DNA of 64,000 nucleotides, from the NCBI GenBank assembly GCA_934133195.1, contig CAKPAZ010000004.1:8169-72168 (forward strand), written 5' to 3'. The stretch comes from an uncultured Bacilli bacterium (lineage in GTDB: Bacteria; Bacillota_I; Bacilli_A; ML615J-28; CAG-313). The number at the start of each line of letters is the position of its first letter. Within the stretch, counting starts at the first letter, position 1. Shown here piece by piece: positions 35,369 through 44,048 of this stretch. A model generated the notes under the pieces. It did not search any database, was not told the DNA's origin, and saw only the letters and a list, made by a program, of their open reading frames with translations. A program made the position numbers and the translations under genes.

Positions 35369-36376
35369 ATGAAAAGATTACTAAAATTATTAACCATAAG
35401 TTTAATTTCATTATTTATTCTTAGCCTTAATTTAAAAACTAACGTTAAAGCATCATCTGATGCTCTTGACTATATCCCTGAATATGATATTACGGTTGAT
35501 CCAAGAATTGATGGAACCTTAGATATCAAAATTCACATAAACTGGGTAGTCTTAGACAGTTCAACTGATGGTCCTCTTACTTGGGTTAAAGTTGGTATCC
35601 CTAACTGCTATGTTGATGAACTAAAAGCTGAAAGTAGTAGTATTAAGAAAATTAAATACTACGCAGATAGTGGTTCTTACATCCGTCTTGATTTAAAGAA
35701 AAAATACTATCAAAATGAAAGTGTTAACCTCGACTTTTCCTTCCACCTATCAAGAATGTACCATCTTTATGATAATGAATGTTACTACCATTATGTACCT
35801 GGATGGTTCACAGACATTAGTGTTGGTAAAATGACCCTTAAATGGAACATGAAAAATGTAGTTAGTACCTCAAGTAACCGCCTTGTTGGTGATTACTATG
35901 TCATTGAAAAAACTAACATGGCACCTGGCGAAACTATGGAAATTGAAGTAACTTACCGTCAATCAAGTTTTGAGGGGTTAAGTGAAGATCAAACTTTCTC
36001 TAATCGTTATATGGATACTAAAGCAATTATTAAAATTGTTGTATTTTGGGTTTTGGTTGTAGGTGTTATTGTTGCTATTTTGATAATAATAGCTAAGAAA
36101 GCTGATCCATACTTAAGTAACCGCGGTTTCTGTGGCTATCACTATTGGTTTTACCGACCATTCTACAGACGTCGTTATGTCAGACGAAGCGGGGTAAATA
36201 GACATGGTGTACCATTTGTTTCTAGCAGTAATGGCTCTCACTCTTCAGGTGGTGGTGGCCACTGTGCATGTGCTTGTGCGTGTGCATGTGCCGGGGGAGG
36301 TCGAGCTGGATGCTCAAGAAAGGATTTCTACCATACCAATATTCAAGTTGAAGAAATTAAAAAGCATTTAAAGTGA
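35369..36376 (+). CDS. Secreted/membrane protein with a C-terminal (Cys-Ala)5 tail, possible radical SAM substrate
   Basis: 335 residues. A signal peptide (1-28) is followed by an extracellular strand-rich domain (30-200), one membrane helix (about 216-240) and a cytoplasmic tail rich in Arg, Tyr, Gly and Ser. Near the C-terminus five Cys-Ala units (299-308) are followed by GGGRAGCSRKDFY, with a sixth Cys at 315. The tail lies inside the cell, where it could meet the radical SAM enzyme encoded one base upstream. I have a general recollection of GGGRAGCS-type endings in other Bacillota, always on membrane proteins, but no function. Start has AAAAGGAG. Confidence 0.82.
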   Translation: MKRLLKLLTISLISLFILSLNLKTNVKASSDALDYIPEYDITVDPRIDGTLDIKIHINWVVLDSSTDGPLTWVKVGIPNCYVDELKAESSSIKKIKYYADSGSYIRLDLKKKYYQNESVNLDFSFHLSRMYHLYDNECYYHYVPGWFTDISVGKMTLKWNMKNVVSTSSNRLVGDYYVIEKTNMAPGETMEIEVTYRQSSFEGLSEDQTFSNRYMDTKAIIKIVVFWVLVVGVIVAILIIIAKKADPYLSNRGFCGYHYWFYRPFYRRRYVRRSGVNRHGVPFVSSSNGSHSSGGGGHCACACACACAGGGRAGCSRKDFYHTNIQVEEIKKHLK

Positions 36377-36468
36377 GGACTTTCCTCACTTTTATTTTTC
36401 GTCTATATCATTTTACTTTCAAAAATTTAAAGTTTATGGTATAATTACTTAGTTAATAGGGGGAAATT

Positions 36469-37980
36469 ATGAAAAAACCGCTTAAAATATTTAGTTTATT
36501 AATAATCCTTACATGCCTTTTTTTGGTAACCTCTTGTAAAAAAGAAAAAGAACCGGAAAAGGAGCAAGAAGAAAATAAAGTAAAAATCATTGAAGTATAT
36601 TCAATTAATGATTTTCATGGAGCTATCAAAGATAAAGCTGCCATCGTCGGTAAGATGACTAAAGATTACCAAAATCAAAAAGATGTAGGTACCGTTTTAG
36701 TTTCAGCTGGTGATATGTTTCAAGGAACTGCTCTTTCTAATCTAAATCATGGTAAAGACATGATTGACATTATGAATGAGATGAAATTTGATGCCATGGT
36801 TGTAGGTAACCATGAGTTTGACTGGGGACTTGAAGAAACCTTAAAGTATTTTGATGGTGATGAATCTAATGGTGAGGCTAACTTTCCACTTCTTAGTTGT
36901 AACATCATCGATAAAAGAACTAACGACTTACCAACAAACGTTAAACCTTCAACCGTAGTTGAAAGAAATGGTTTAAAAATTGGTATTATCGGTTACATGG
37001 GATATGGACTTGAATATAGTATTGCGACAAAACAAGTAGAAAATTATGAATTTGTATCCCCTGTTGATAAAGTAAAAGAAGCATCCTATAAACTTCATAC
37101 TATCGATAAAGTAGATATCGTCATCGCTGTTGGTCATGATGCTAACACCACAACCAATGAAGAATTATCAGATTTAGATGGTGACTACCGTGTTGATGGT
37201 ATTGTTAACGGTCATACACATGTTAAAAGTGTTGGTTCTAACTCAAGAAGTAGTGACTACATGAATGTACCATACGTTCAAGCATCATCAAGTGGTAAAG
37301 CCATTGGTAAGATTAGATTTAGCTATGATACTGAAACTTCAAAACTTCTAACGGCGAAATCTTCAACTATTGCCGTAAATGACAACGGTAAAGAAGATGA
37401 AGTAATCAAAAAAATGGTTGATGACTTAATGGAAGCAACCAAAGATGTTTTTGAAAGAGTTGTTGGTACAGCAGGCCGTACCTTAAATAAGAGTGATGGT
37501 GCTGATTGGGTAGCTACCGTTATGCGACAATTCTGTGAAGAAACTTATGGTGAATGCGATGTAGCATTTATCAATACCGGTGGAGTAAGAGAAGCTGCCT
37601 TCCCAATCAATAAAGGTGAAGCAATTACCGTAAACCGTATATTTGAAATTAGTCCATTTGATAATACAATTAAGATAGTATCCATCAAAGGTAAAGTCTT
37701 AAAAGCCTTAATCCAAAACGATAATACCCTACGCTATAGTGGTGATAGTGTTAAAGTAAGTGGAGCAAGCGTATATGTTAATGGCCTAATCATCGATGAA
37801 GATGCAACATACCGTGTTGCGACAGTCGATTTTATATTTGACAAAGATACTTACCCATTCAATAAGGGAGAAAACATCAATGAAAGTGGTATGATCTTAA
37901 GAGATGTATTAGTTGAATGGTGTGACAAAGCAACAAGCAATAATGAATTATGTTTTATGGAAGGTAAAGGAAATGAATAA
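36469..37980 (+). CDS. 5'-nucleotidase / UshA-family lipoprotein
   Basis: 503 residues, exported and lipid-anchored (lipobox LVTSCKK). The metallophosphatase domain has YSINDFHG, SAGDMFQG, VGNHEFDWG and NGHTHVK motifs for two metals; the C-terminal 5_nucleotid_C domain has 'INTGGVREAAFP' and 'ISPFDNTI'. It takes phosphate from nucleotides or related esters outside the cell. Its end overlaps the start of the DegV gene by 8 bases. Confidence 0.92.
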   Translation: MKKPLKIFSLLIILTCLFLVTSCKKEKEPEKEQEENKVKIIEVYSINDFHGAIKDKAAIVGKMTKDYQNQKDVGTVLVSAGDMFQGTALSNLNHGKDMIDIMNEMKFDAMVVGNHEFDWGLEETLKYFDGDESNGEANFPLLSCNIIDKRTNDLPTNVKPSTVVERNGLKIGIIGYMGYGLEYSIATKQVENYEFVSPVDKVKEASYKLHTIDKVDIVIAVGHDANTTTNEELSDLDGDYRVDGIVNGHTHVKSVGSNSRSSDYMNVPYVQASSSGKAIGKIRFSYDTETSKLLTAKSSTIAVNDNGKEDEVIKKMVDDLMEATKDVFERVVGTAGRTLNKSDGADWVATVMRQFCEETYGECDVAFINTGGVREAAFPINKGEAITVNRIFEISPFDNTIKIVSIKGKVLKALIQNDNTLRYSGDSVKVSGASVYVNGLIIDEDATYRVATVDFIFDKDTYPFNKGENINESGMILRDVLVEWCDKATSNNELCFMEGKGNE

Positions 37981-38851
37981 CAAAGTTTTAATCGCAAGTG
38001 ATAGCACTTGTGATCTATCAAAGGAACTACAAGAAAAATATAACGTCAAAATTCTTCCCTTATACATTACATTTGGTGAAGAAAGCTACAAAGATAATGA
38101 AGAAATCGATTTAAAAGAACTATACAATCAAGTAAAATTAAGAAATGAACTACCAAAAACTGCCGCAATCCCTCCTAAGGATTTTCACAACTTCTTTAAG
38201 AAGTATGTAAATGAAGGTTATGATATTGTCTTTATTACAATTGGATCTGACCTTTCAGCGACTTTCCAAAATGCGAGAATTGCCTCAGAGGATTTTGAAG
38301 ACCATGTTTATTGTGTAGATAGTAAAAACCTATCAACAGGTATTGGCCTTTTAGTCTTAAAAGCATGTACATTCCGTGATCAAGGCTTAAGTGCTAAAGA
38401 GATTGCGGAAAAAGTTGAAGCTACGGTTCCTCATGTTAAATCACAATTCGTGGTTGAAACTTTAGAATATCTTCATAAAGGTGGAAGATGCACAGGAACT
38501 GCTCGTTTCTTTGGCTCTCTTTTAAGTATTAAACCAATGATCGTTGTTCGTGAAGGTAAAATGACTGTTGGTAAAAAGTTCATTGGCTCAATGAAAAAAG
38601 CCGTAACCGGCATGACTAAACTATTCTTAAACGATCTTGAACACTTAGATCCTGAGTTTGTCTTTATCACTCATACCTTTGCATTTGATAAAGCTGACCT
38701 CATTAGAAATTTAATCAAAGATGTAAAAGTCGAAAATCTATATGAAACTGTAGCCGGATGCGTTATCGGATCTCACTGTGGTACCGGTACCATTGGTATT
38801 TTATACATCTTAAAAGACCAAGAAGTTAAAAAAGAAGAAATTGTTGAATAA
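37973..38851 (+). CDS. DegV-family fatty-acid-binding protein
   Basis: About 292 residues. The ATG at 37973 (after AAAGGAA) gives the standard DegV N-terminus VLIASDSTCDLS; the open frame upstream belongs to another frame of the nucleotidase gene. Motifs TAAIPP, TIGSDLSATFQNA and YLHKGGR..GTARFFGSLLSIKP are typical. DegV proteins (FakB type) bring fatty acids to a FakA kinase for membrane lipid synthesis. No fakA gene is in the window. A terminator follows. Confidence 0.92.
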   Translation: MNNKVLIASDSTCDLSKELQEKYNVKILPLYITFGEESYKDNEEIDLKELYNQVKLRNELPKTAAIPPKDFHNFFKKYVNEGYDIVFITIGSDLSATFQNARIASEDFEDHVYCVDSKNLSTGIGLLVLKACTFRDQGLSAKEIAEKVEATVPHVKSQFVVETLEYLHKGGRCTGTARFFGSLLSIKPMIVVREGKMTVGKKFIGSMKKAVTGMTKLFLNDLEHLDPEFVFITHTFAFDKADLIRNLIKDVKVENLYETVAGCVIGSHCGTGTIGILYILKDQEVKKEEIVE

Positions 38852-38868
38852 CAAAGTTGAATAAAAAA

Positions 38869-38901
38869 AGGCTTCATTGCTAAAAGAGTAATGGAGCTTT
38901 T
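38869..38901 (+). terminator. Intrinsic terminator after degV
   Basis: AAAGGCTTCATTGC pairs with GTAATGGAGCTTTT around TAAAAGA, with several T at the end. One pair is wobble. Confidence 0.7.
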
Positions 38902-38932
38902 ATCTTAACTATAACCAAAAGGAGGAAGAAAT

Positions 38933-41113
38933 ATGGAATTACTTGCACCAGCAGGAAACATGGAAACCTTAATTGCGGCCATCCATTCCGGATGTGATGC
39001 GGTATACATTAGTGGTAAAAACTTTGGAGCGAGAAAAAGTGCTCAAAACTTTACCAATGAAGAACTAAAAGAAGCCGTTGAATACGCCCACCTAAGAAAA
39101 GTTAAAATCTATGTTACCGTTAATACCTTAATATATGATGAAGAATTTAGTGAATTATCACCATATTTAGAGTTCCTAAAAGGCATTAAAGTTGATGCCC
39201 TTATCGTCCAAGATTTAGGTGTAATCCATTTCATTAGAACTAACTTTCCAACCCTTATCGTTCATGCTTCTACTCAGCTAAACATTAATTCAGTAAGTGG
39301 AGCCCTCCTTTTAAAGAAAATGGGGGTAAAAAGAGTTGTTCTTGCTCGTGAAACTCCCGTAGATATTGTTAAACAAATCGTTGATACCGGAATTGAAGTT
39401 GAAGTTTTCATCCATGGAGCTTTATGTTTTGCTTACTCCGGTCAATGTTTGATGAGTTTTGCGATTGGAAAAAGAAGTGGCAACCGTGGTGAGTGCGCTC
39501 AACCATGTCGAAAGAAATACCGTCTCATTGAAAACGGAAAATACCTAACACCATTTCTTTCCCTTCTTTCCATGAAAGACTTAAACACCCTTGATTATTT
39601 AGATCAACTAAAGGAAATAGGCGTTACCTCCTTAAAAATTGAAGGAAGAATGAAATCACCTGCCTATGTTATGAGTGTAGTTAAAGCCTACTATAATAAA
39701 CTACACCAAATCCCTGATGATAAAATGATGGATAACCTCTTAGTTAGTTTCAACCGTGAATTTACTAAAGGTTATATGTTTAATGAAGACAATGCTTCAA
39801 TTACCAATATCAATAGTGTTAATCATCAAGGATTATACATTGGTAAAGTAACCAAAGTAACAAATGATGGTATAACCTTAAATTTAGTTAAACCTTTAAT
39901 GATAAATGATGCCATTAGGATCAAAGGAAAAAATGAACTTGGGTTTTATGTTACTAACTTAAAACAAGATAGTAATAATTACTATATTAAAGGAAACTTT
40001 AAAGTAGCAGTCAATGATTTAGTTTATAAAACAGTTGATAATGCGTTACTAGTAAATGCGAAAACCCAAGAAGAAAACGAAAATCAAATTATTAATCTAT
40101 CAGCTTCTCTTTTCGCATCCTTACATAAACCTCTTACTTTAATTGTTAAGTATAATGATTTAGTAATTAAAGAAACTTTAGATGTATTAGATGAAAAAGC
40201 AGACAAGCCTTTAGATATTGAACGTATCAAAGCCCAACTTAGAAAAATTGGTAATCCGTTATTTCAATTTACTAATCTTGAGATTAACTATGATAATATG
40301 GCTTTCATTAGAGTTAGTATGATTAATGAAATCAGAAGAAGAGCCATTGAAAAGTTAAAACAAACCATTTTAGATAACTATCAACTACCAGAAAATGATA
40401 ACTATCCATTCAAAGATGTAAAAAGAAAGAACCAAAAAAGCAATGATTTAATTAAGATTGATATTGTTTTAACAAAAAAATCCCAATTATCTTTTGTTAA
40501 AGACCTTCCTTTTAATAAGGTTTATACTTTATTTAAGAGTGAATACGAACCATATTATTTTCACTTTAACCGTAATTTTGATTTTAAAACTGGTTTAATC
40601 CATAATTTAGGTGACTTAAATCAAGGAATGTCACTTTCTCCAAGTTTTAATGTCTTAAATAGTGAAACTATTAAATTACTTGATAATTTTTCATTAGATA
40701 CAATTTATTTATCACATGAATTATCAATTGATGATCAAATGAAGTTATCAAGAAAAACTAAATCACCAAATATTGGCGTTTTTATTTATGGAAGAATGGA
40801 ATTAATGTCGACAGCTCATTGTTTTATTAATAAGGTAAGAAAAATGAAAAGTCTTCACTGCACCTTATGTGAAAAAAATGACTATTATTTAGAAGATGAA
40901 TATCACAACTTAATGTATGTAGTATCAAGATGTAACAAAACAAGACCTGAAACCATCATTTATAATTATAAAATAACTGATAATTTTAGTTTTATAAATA
41001 ATTATTTAGGAAATAATATAAAGAGATTTTTAATTGTATTAACTGATGAAAATGAAGTAATGTTAAACAAATTAAAAAAGAAAATTAAAGAGGTGATGGA
41101 TTTTGACAGATGA
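38933..41113 (+). CDS. U32-family peptidase-like protein (RlhA-like, DUF3656-containing)
   Basis: 726 residues. The N-terminal U32 domain has MELLAPAGN, the cluster-binding region HGALCFAYSGQCLMS, then NRGECAQPCRKKY; the four Cys can hold an Fe-S cluster. The rest resembles the long RlhA-type proteins (DUF3656 plus C-terminal part with 'HCTLCEKNDYYL'), which hydroxylate a 23S rRNA cytidine in E. coli; in other members tRNA is modified. The exact RNA target here cannot be read from the sequence. The next gene overlaps its end by 11 bases. Confidence 0.85.
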   Translation: MELLAPAGNMETLIAAIHSGCDAVYISGKNFGARKSAQNFTNEELKEAVEYAHLRKVKIYVTVNTLIYDEEFSELSPYLEFLKGIKVDALIVQDLGVIHFIRTNFPTLIVHASTQLNINSVSGALLLKKMGVKRVVLARETPVDIVKQIVDTGIEVEVFIHGALCFAYSGQCLMSFAIGKRSGNRGECAQPCRKKYRLIENGKYLTPFLSLLSMKDLNTLDYLDQLKEIGVTSLKIEGRMKSPAYVMSVVKAYYNKLHQIPDDKMMDNLLVSFNREFTKGYMFNEDNASITNINSVNHQGLYIGKVTKVTNDGITLNLVKPLMINDAIRIKGKNELGFYVTNLKQDSNNYYIKGNFKVAVNDLVYKTVDNALLVNAKTQEENENQIINLSASLFASLHKPLTLIVKYNDLVIKETLDVLDEKADKPLDIERIKAQLRKIGNPLFQFTNLEINYDNMAFIRVSMINEIRRRAIEKLKQTILDNYQLPENDNYPFKDVKRKNQKSNDLIKIDIVLTKKSQLSFVKDLPFNKVYTLFKSEYEPYYFHFNRNFDFKTGLIHNLGDLNQGMSLSPSFNVLNSETIKLLDNFSLDTIYLSHELSIDDQMKLSRKTKSPNIGVFIYGRMELMSTAHCFINKVRKMKSLHCTLCEKNDYYLEDEYHNLMYVVSRCNKTRPETIIYNYKITDNFSFINNYLGNNIKRFLIVLTDENEVMLNKLKKKIKEVMDFDR

Positions 41114-42527
41114 TAAAAAAACCTATTTATTATTAAAATCACCTAATTTATATAAAGCCATCTTATTAATGGCTCTTCCGATTATGTTTAGTAACATCTT
41201 AAAGTCAGTTCATGACATTGTTGACATGTATTTTGTTGGTAACCTAGCGATTGACCCTATGCAAGTAGAAGCTATGGTTTCTGCAATCACCGTTACTAAC
41301 CCCATTATTCAGATCTTTCAAGCGCTTGCGACCGGATTAATGGTAGCAGGTACCGCTTTAATGAGTCAATATTTAGGAGCTAACAAAGAAAAAGAAGCAA
41401 AAACCGTTAATGCTCAACTCCTAATCATGTGTACCATCTTTGGAATTGTCTTTAATATCCTTTTATTCTTTTTGACATCACCCATTTTAAAACTAATGGG
41501 AGCAGCATCAAAACCTGATGTCTTTATGTATGCGAAAGAATATGTTATGATTAGATCATTTGAAATGACGGGACTATTTATCTTCTATGCTTACCAAGCA
41601 ACAAGACAAGCTATGGGTGATACGGTTACTCCCGTAATATTAAATATTGTTTCTATCCTTTTAAATATCATTTTAACTGCCATTATGGTAAAAAAATATT
41701 ATTTAGTTGGGGCTGCCTATGCGACAGCTATTGCGAACGTAATAATTATCCCCATCTGTCTTATTCTTTACTTTAAGACTAAAGCAACAAACATGAAACT
41801 TGAATTTAAAGATTTAAAGCCAAACTTTAAATATATGAAACAAACCTTTATCCTAGGGTTCCCAGCCGCAATCTCCCAAGCCTTTACTTCCGTTGGTTTT
41901 TTAATCATCAACAGTATAATCTTAAGCTTTGAAGGTTACTTAATCACGGCGATTGGTGTAGGAAACAGAATTAACTCCATCTTGTTATTCCCAACCATGG
42001 CAGTAGGAACTGTTCTTGCGACCTTTGTTGGTCAAAACATTGGAGCAGACAATGTAAAAAGAGCAAAAGCTTCCGTTAAAGCTTCTGTTGTCATTTCCCT
42101 AATCATCTCAATTGTAGGGGGAGTCAGTTTGATGTTTTTACGAAGAGACCTTGCTTCGATCTTTATTATTAACAATGAACTAGCGTTAGATGCTTGTGTT
42201 GACTATCTATACTTTTTATTGTTAGGACTACCACTTATGGGAATCTTCCAAGTCTTAATTGGAGCCTTCCAAGGGGCTGCTCGTACCGACTTTAGTTTGA
42301 TCTTGTCATCCCTTAGACTTTGGGTTTTAAGAATTCCTGTTATCATGCTTTATATGAAAGTATTTAATGTTGGTGAAAAAAGCATTTTCTATGCCATGAT
42401 TATCAGCAATGTTGGAGCGGTAATCATCGGTACCTTCATGTATACTTTTATTGACTTTAAACCGCGATTTACAAAAATGAAACAAAAAATGTTAAAACAA
42501 ATAGAAAAAGAAGTAGTAGGTAATTAA
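41103..42527 (+). CDS. MATE-family exporter
   Basis: 474 residues with 12 hydrophobic helices and repeated halves ('ILLMALPIMFSNILKSVHDIVDMYF' / 'TFILGFPAAISQAFTSV'-type). A TTG start at 41103 is supported by AGAGGTGATGG at the right distance; the next in-frame ATG would cut into the first helix. It overlaps the U32 gene by 11 bases. It differs clearly from the other MATE at 32.5 kb, so the two are paralogues, not a recent duplication. Substrate unknown. Confidence 0.9.
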   Translation: MTDDKKTYLLLKSPNLYKAILLMALPIMFSNILKSVHDIVDMYFVGNLAIDPMQVEAMVSAITVTNPIIQIFQALATGLMVAGTALMSQYLGANKEKEAKTVNAQLLIMCTIFGIVFNILLFFLTSPILKLMGAASKPDVFMYAKEYVMIRSFEMTGLFIFYAYQATRQAMGDTVTPVILNIVSILLNIILTAIMVKKYYLVGAAYATAIANVIIIPICLILYFKTKATNMKLEFKDLKPNFKYMKQTFILGFPAAISQAFTSVGFLIINSIILSFEGYLITAIGVGNRINSILLFPTMAVGTVLATFVGQNIGADNVKRAKASVKASVVISLIISIVGGVSLMFLRRDLASIFIINNELALDACVDYLYFLLLGLPLMGIFQVLIGAFQGAARTDFSLILSSLRLWVLRIPVIMLYMKVFNVGEKSIFYAMIISNVGAVIIGTFMYTFIDFKPRFTKMKQKMLKQIEKEVVGN

Positions 42528-42529
42528 AT

Positions 42530-43087
42530 ATGAATGAAATTATAAGTAAATATCGTAATCATATTGTTCTATATGAACCAGAAATCCCCCAAAATACCGG
42601 TAACATCATGAGGACATGTGCTGGCACGGATACCCTTTTACATCTAATTAAACCCCTTGGCTTTAAACTAGATGATAAACACATGATCAGAGCTGCTGTA
42701 AACTACATTCCAAACGTTCACTTCATGGTTTACGAAAATTGGGAAGACTTCTTAAATAAAAATCAAAGTGAAAATGGTGAAAAAGTAAAAATGTATTTCT
42801 TTACTAGATACGGCATGAAAACACCTCATGAACTAAAACTAAATGAAGAAAATACAAGATATTATTTCATCATTGGTAAAGAATCTACCGGAATTCCTAA
42901 GTTAATTCTTCGTGAACACTTAGATGATTGTATTAGACTTCCAATTAATGATAAAATAAGATCACTAAATGTAAGTAATGTTGCGGCCGTCGCCATCTTT
43001 GAAGCTTTAAGACAACAAGATTACAACGACTTATCAAGATATGAACCAGAAACCTTAAAAGGGAAAGATTGGCTCTTAAAAGATTAA
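42530..43087 (+). CDS. trmL: tRNA (cytidine/uridine-34-2'-O)-methyltransferase
   Basis: 185 residues, a minimal SPOUT methyltransferase. Motifs: PEIPQNTGNIMRTC (start), IGKESTGIPK and the knot 'IRLPINDKIRSLNVSNVAAVA'. It methylates the wobble base of tRNA-Leu in E. coli. It starts 3 bases after the MATE stop codon. Confidence 0.92.
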   Translation: MNEIISKYRNHIVLYEPEIPQNTGNIMRTCAGTDTLLHLIKPLGFKLDDKHMIRAAVNYIPNVHFMVYENWEDFLNKNQSENGEKVKMYFFTRYGMKTPHELKLNEENTRYYFIIGKESTGIPKLILREHLDDCIRLPINDKIRSLNVSNVAAVAIFEALRQQDYNDLSRYEPETLKGKDWLLKD

Positions 43088-43129
43088 ATAATTTAATCGT
43101 ATTTTCACATAATATTAAAGGGTGAAATA

Positions 43130-43282
43130 ATGAAAAAAAAGAAACAAAAAAATTATGAGATGAAAGACTTAAAGACAAGATATATGAGAAACTATCTATA
43201 TCCGAAAGTTTCCGTTGCATCTCATGAGGAATATGAATCTGAGTATTTTTATCGTGATCCCGAAATGTTTCGAACAAACTAG
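43130..43282 (+). CDS. Small basic protein of 50 residues, unknown
   Basis: ATG at 43130 after AAAGGGTGAAAT, stop at 43280-43282. The predicted product starts MKKKKQKNYEMKDL and ends in YFYRDPEMFRTN, with a Lys-rich N-terminus and an acidic middle. The good ribosome site and a terminator 4 bases after the stop support a real gene. No family recognised. Confidence 0.6.
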   Translation: MKKKKQKNYEMKDLKTRYMRNYLYPKVSVASHEEYESEYFYRDPEMFRTN

Positions 43283-43285
43283 GAA

Positions 43286-43314
43286 AGATGATGGTTAATT
43301 CCATCATTTTTTTC
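43286..43314 (+). terminator. Intrinsic terminator
   Basis: GATGATGG and CCATCATT form the stem around TTAATT, followed by T6. It closes the trmL/small-protein unit. Confidence 0.85.
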
Positions 43315-43354
43315 TATATAATATAAGGAAAGAGAAAATAACTAAAAATTAAAA

Positions 43355-43387
43355 GTGCATACATATTGACGTACGCTTTTATGTATG
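43355..43387. promoter_or_regulatory. Inverted-repeat operator over the toxin-antitoxin promoter
   Basis: GCATACAT (upstream of the -35 box) and ATGTATG (in the spacer) are inverted arms flanking TTGACGTACG. The placement fits autorepression by a YefM/YoeB complex. Confidence 0.6.
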
Positions 43388-43394
43388 TTATAAT
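43366..43394 (+). promoter_or_regulatory. Sigma-A promoter of the toxin-antitoxin pair
   Basis: TTGACG (43366-43371), 17 bases, TATAAT (43389-43394), with GAGGT just upstream of the antitoxin start. Confidence 0.85.
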
Positions 43395-43424
43395 TAAGTA
43401 AATAAAAAGAAATGAGGTATTATG

Positions 43425-43676
43425 ATGAATTATAATGTTAATATTACAAATGCTAGAAAAGATCTTTATAAATTAACTGATATGGTTATTGATAATGGTG
43501 TTGTTGTTAATATTACAACCAAACATGGTAATGCAGTTTTAATTAGTGCTGATGAATATAATTCCTTGCTTGAAACATTATATTTATCAGAAAATGCTGA
43601 ATATAAGAAAACTTTAATCGACGGAAAAGAAGAAAAGATTGAAGATTTAATTGATGAAAAGGATATTAAATGGTAG
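43425..43676 (+). CDS. yefM: YefM/Phd-family antitoxin
   Basis: 83 residues. The N-terminal DNA-binding part 'YNVNITNARKDLYKL' and 'NTKHGNAVLISADEYNSLLETLYL' are typical of Phd/YefM antitoxins; the acidic C-terminus wraps the toxin. The second ATG at 43425 is better spaced from GAGGT than 43422. The toxin gene starts 1 base after its stop codon. Confidence 0.93.
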   Translation: MNYNVNITNARKDLYKLTDMVIDNGVVVNITTKHGNAVLISADEYNSLLETLYLSENAEYKKTLIDGKEEKIEDLIDEKDIKW

Positions 43677-43677
43677 T

Positions 43678-43944
43678 ATGTATAAAGTAATGTTTACAAA
43701 ACTCGCTGTAAAGGACATTGAAAAATTAAAAGCGATAGGGCTTTCTGATAAAGCAAGAAAACTTATTGAAATAATAAAAGAAGATCCTTTTCAAACTCCC
43801 CCACCATACGAAAAACTAGTAGGTGATTTGTCAGGCCTTTATTCAAGAAGAATAAACATTAAACATCGTTTAGTTTATGCAGTCTTAAATGAGGAGAAAA
43901 TAATTAAAATAATAAGATTATGGACACACTATGATAATATATAA
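43678..43944 (+). CDS. yoeB: YoeB/Txe-family toxin, mRNA interferase
   Basis: 88 residues: 'YKVMFTKLAVKDIEKLKAIGL', 'PYEKLVGDLSGLYSRRINIKHRLVYAV' and 'RLWTHY' are close to the YoeB consensus, with Glu, Arg and His of the active site and the terminal HY. It cuts mRNA at the ribosome when the antitoxin is lost. The ATG at 43678 gives the normal N-terminus; the upstream in-frame ATG at 43651 lies in the antitoxin gene. Confidence 0.95.
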   Translation: MYKVMFTKLAVKDIEKLKAIGLSDKARKLIEIIKEDPFQTPPPYEKLVGDLSGLYSRRINIKHRLVYAVLNEEKIIKIIRLWTHYDNI

Positions 43945-43947
43945 TTA

Positions 43948-43976
43948 TGCGATAATAGTTTTATTATCGTTTTTTT
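43948..43976 (+). terminator. Intrinsic terminator after yoeB
   Basis: GCGATAATA and TATTATCG form the stem around GTTT, followed by T7. Confidence 0.85.
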
Positions 43977-44048
43977 ATTAACTTATTTTCTTTTTCACTC
44001 ACCATTTTTCTATTTTAGGCATATACATAACATATAAGGAGTGGTTAT

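Noticed and set aside
36268..36300. DNA repeat TGTGCN in the Cys-Ala coding stretch as a contingency (slippage) repeat
   Set aside because: The third bases of the Ala codons vary, so the DNA repeat is impure and better explained by protein-level selection.
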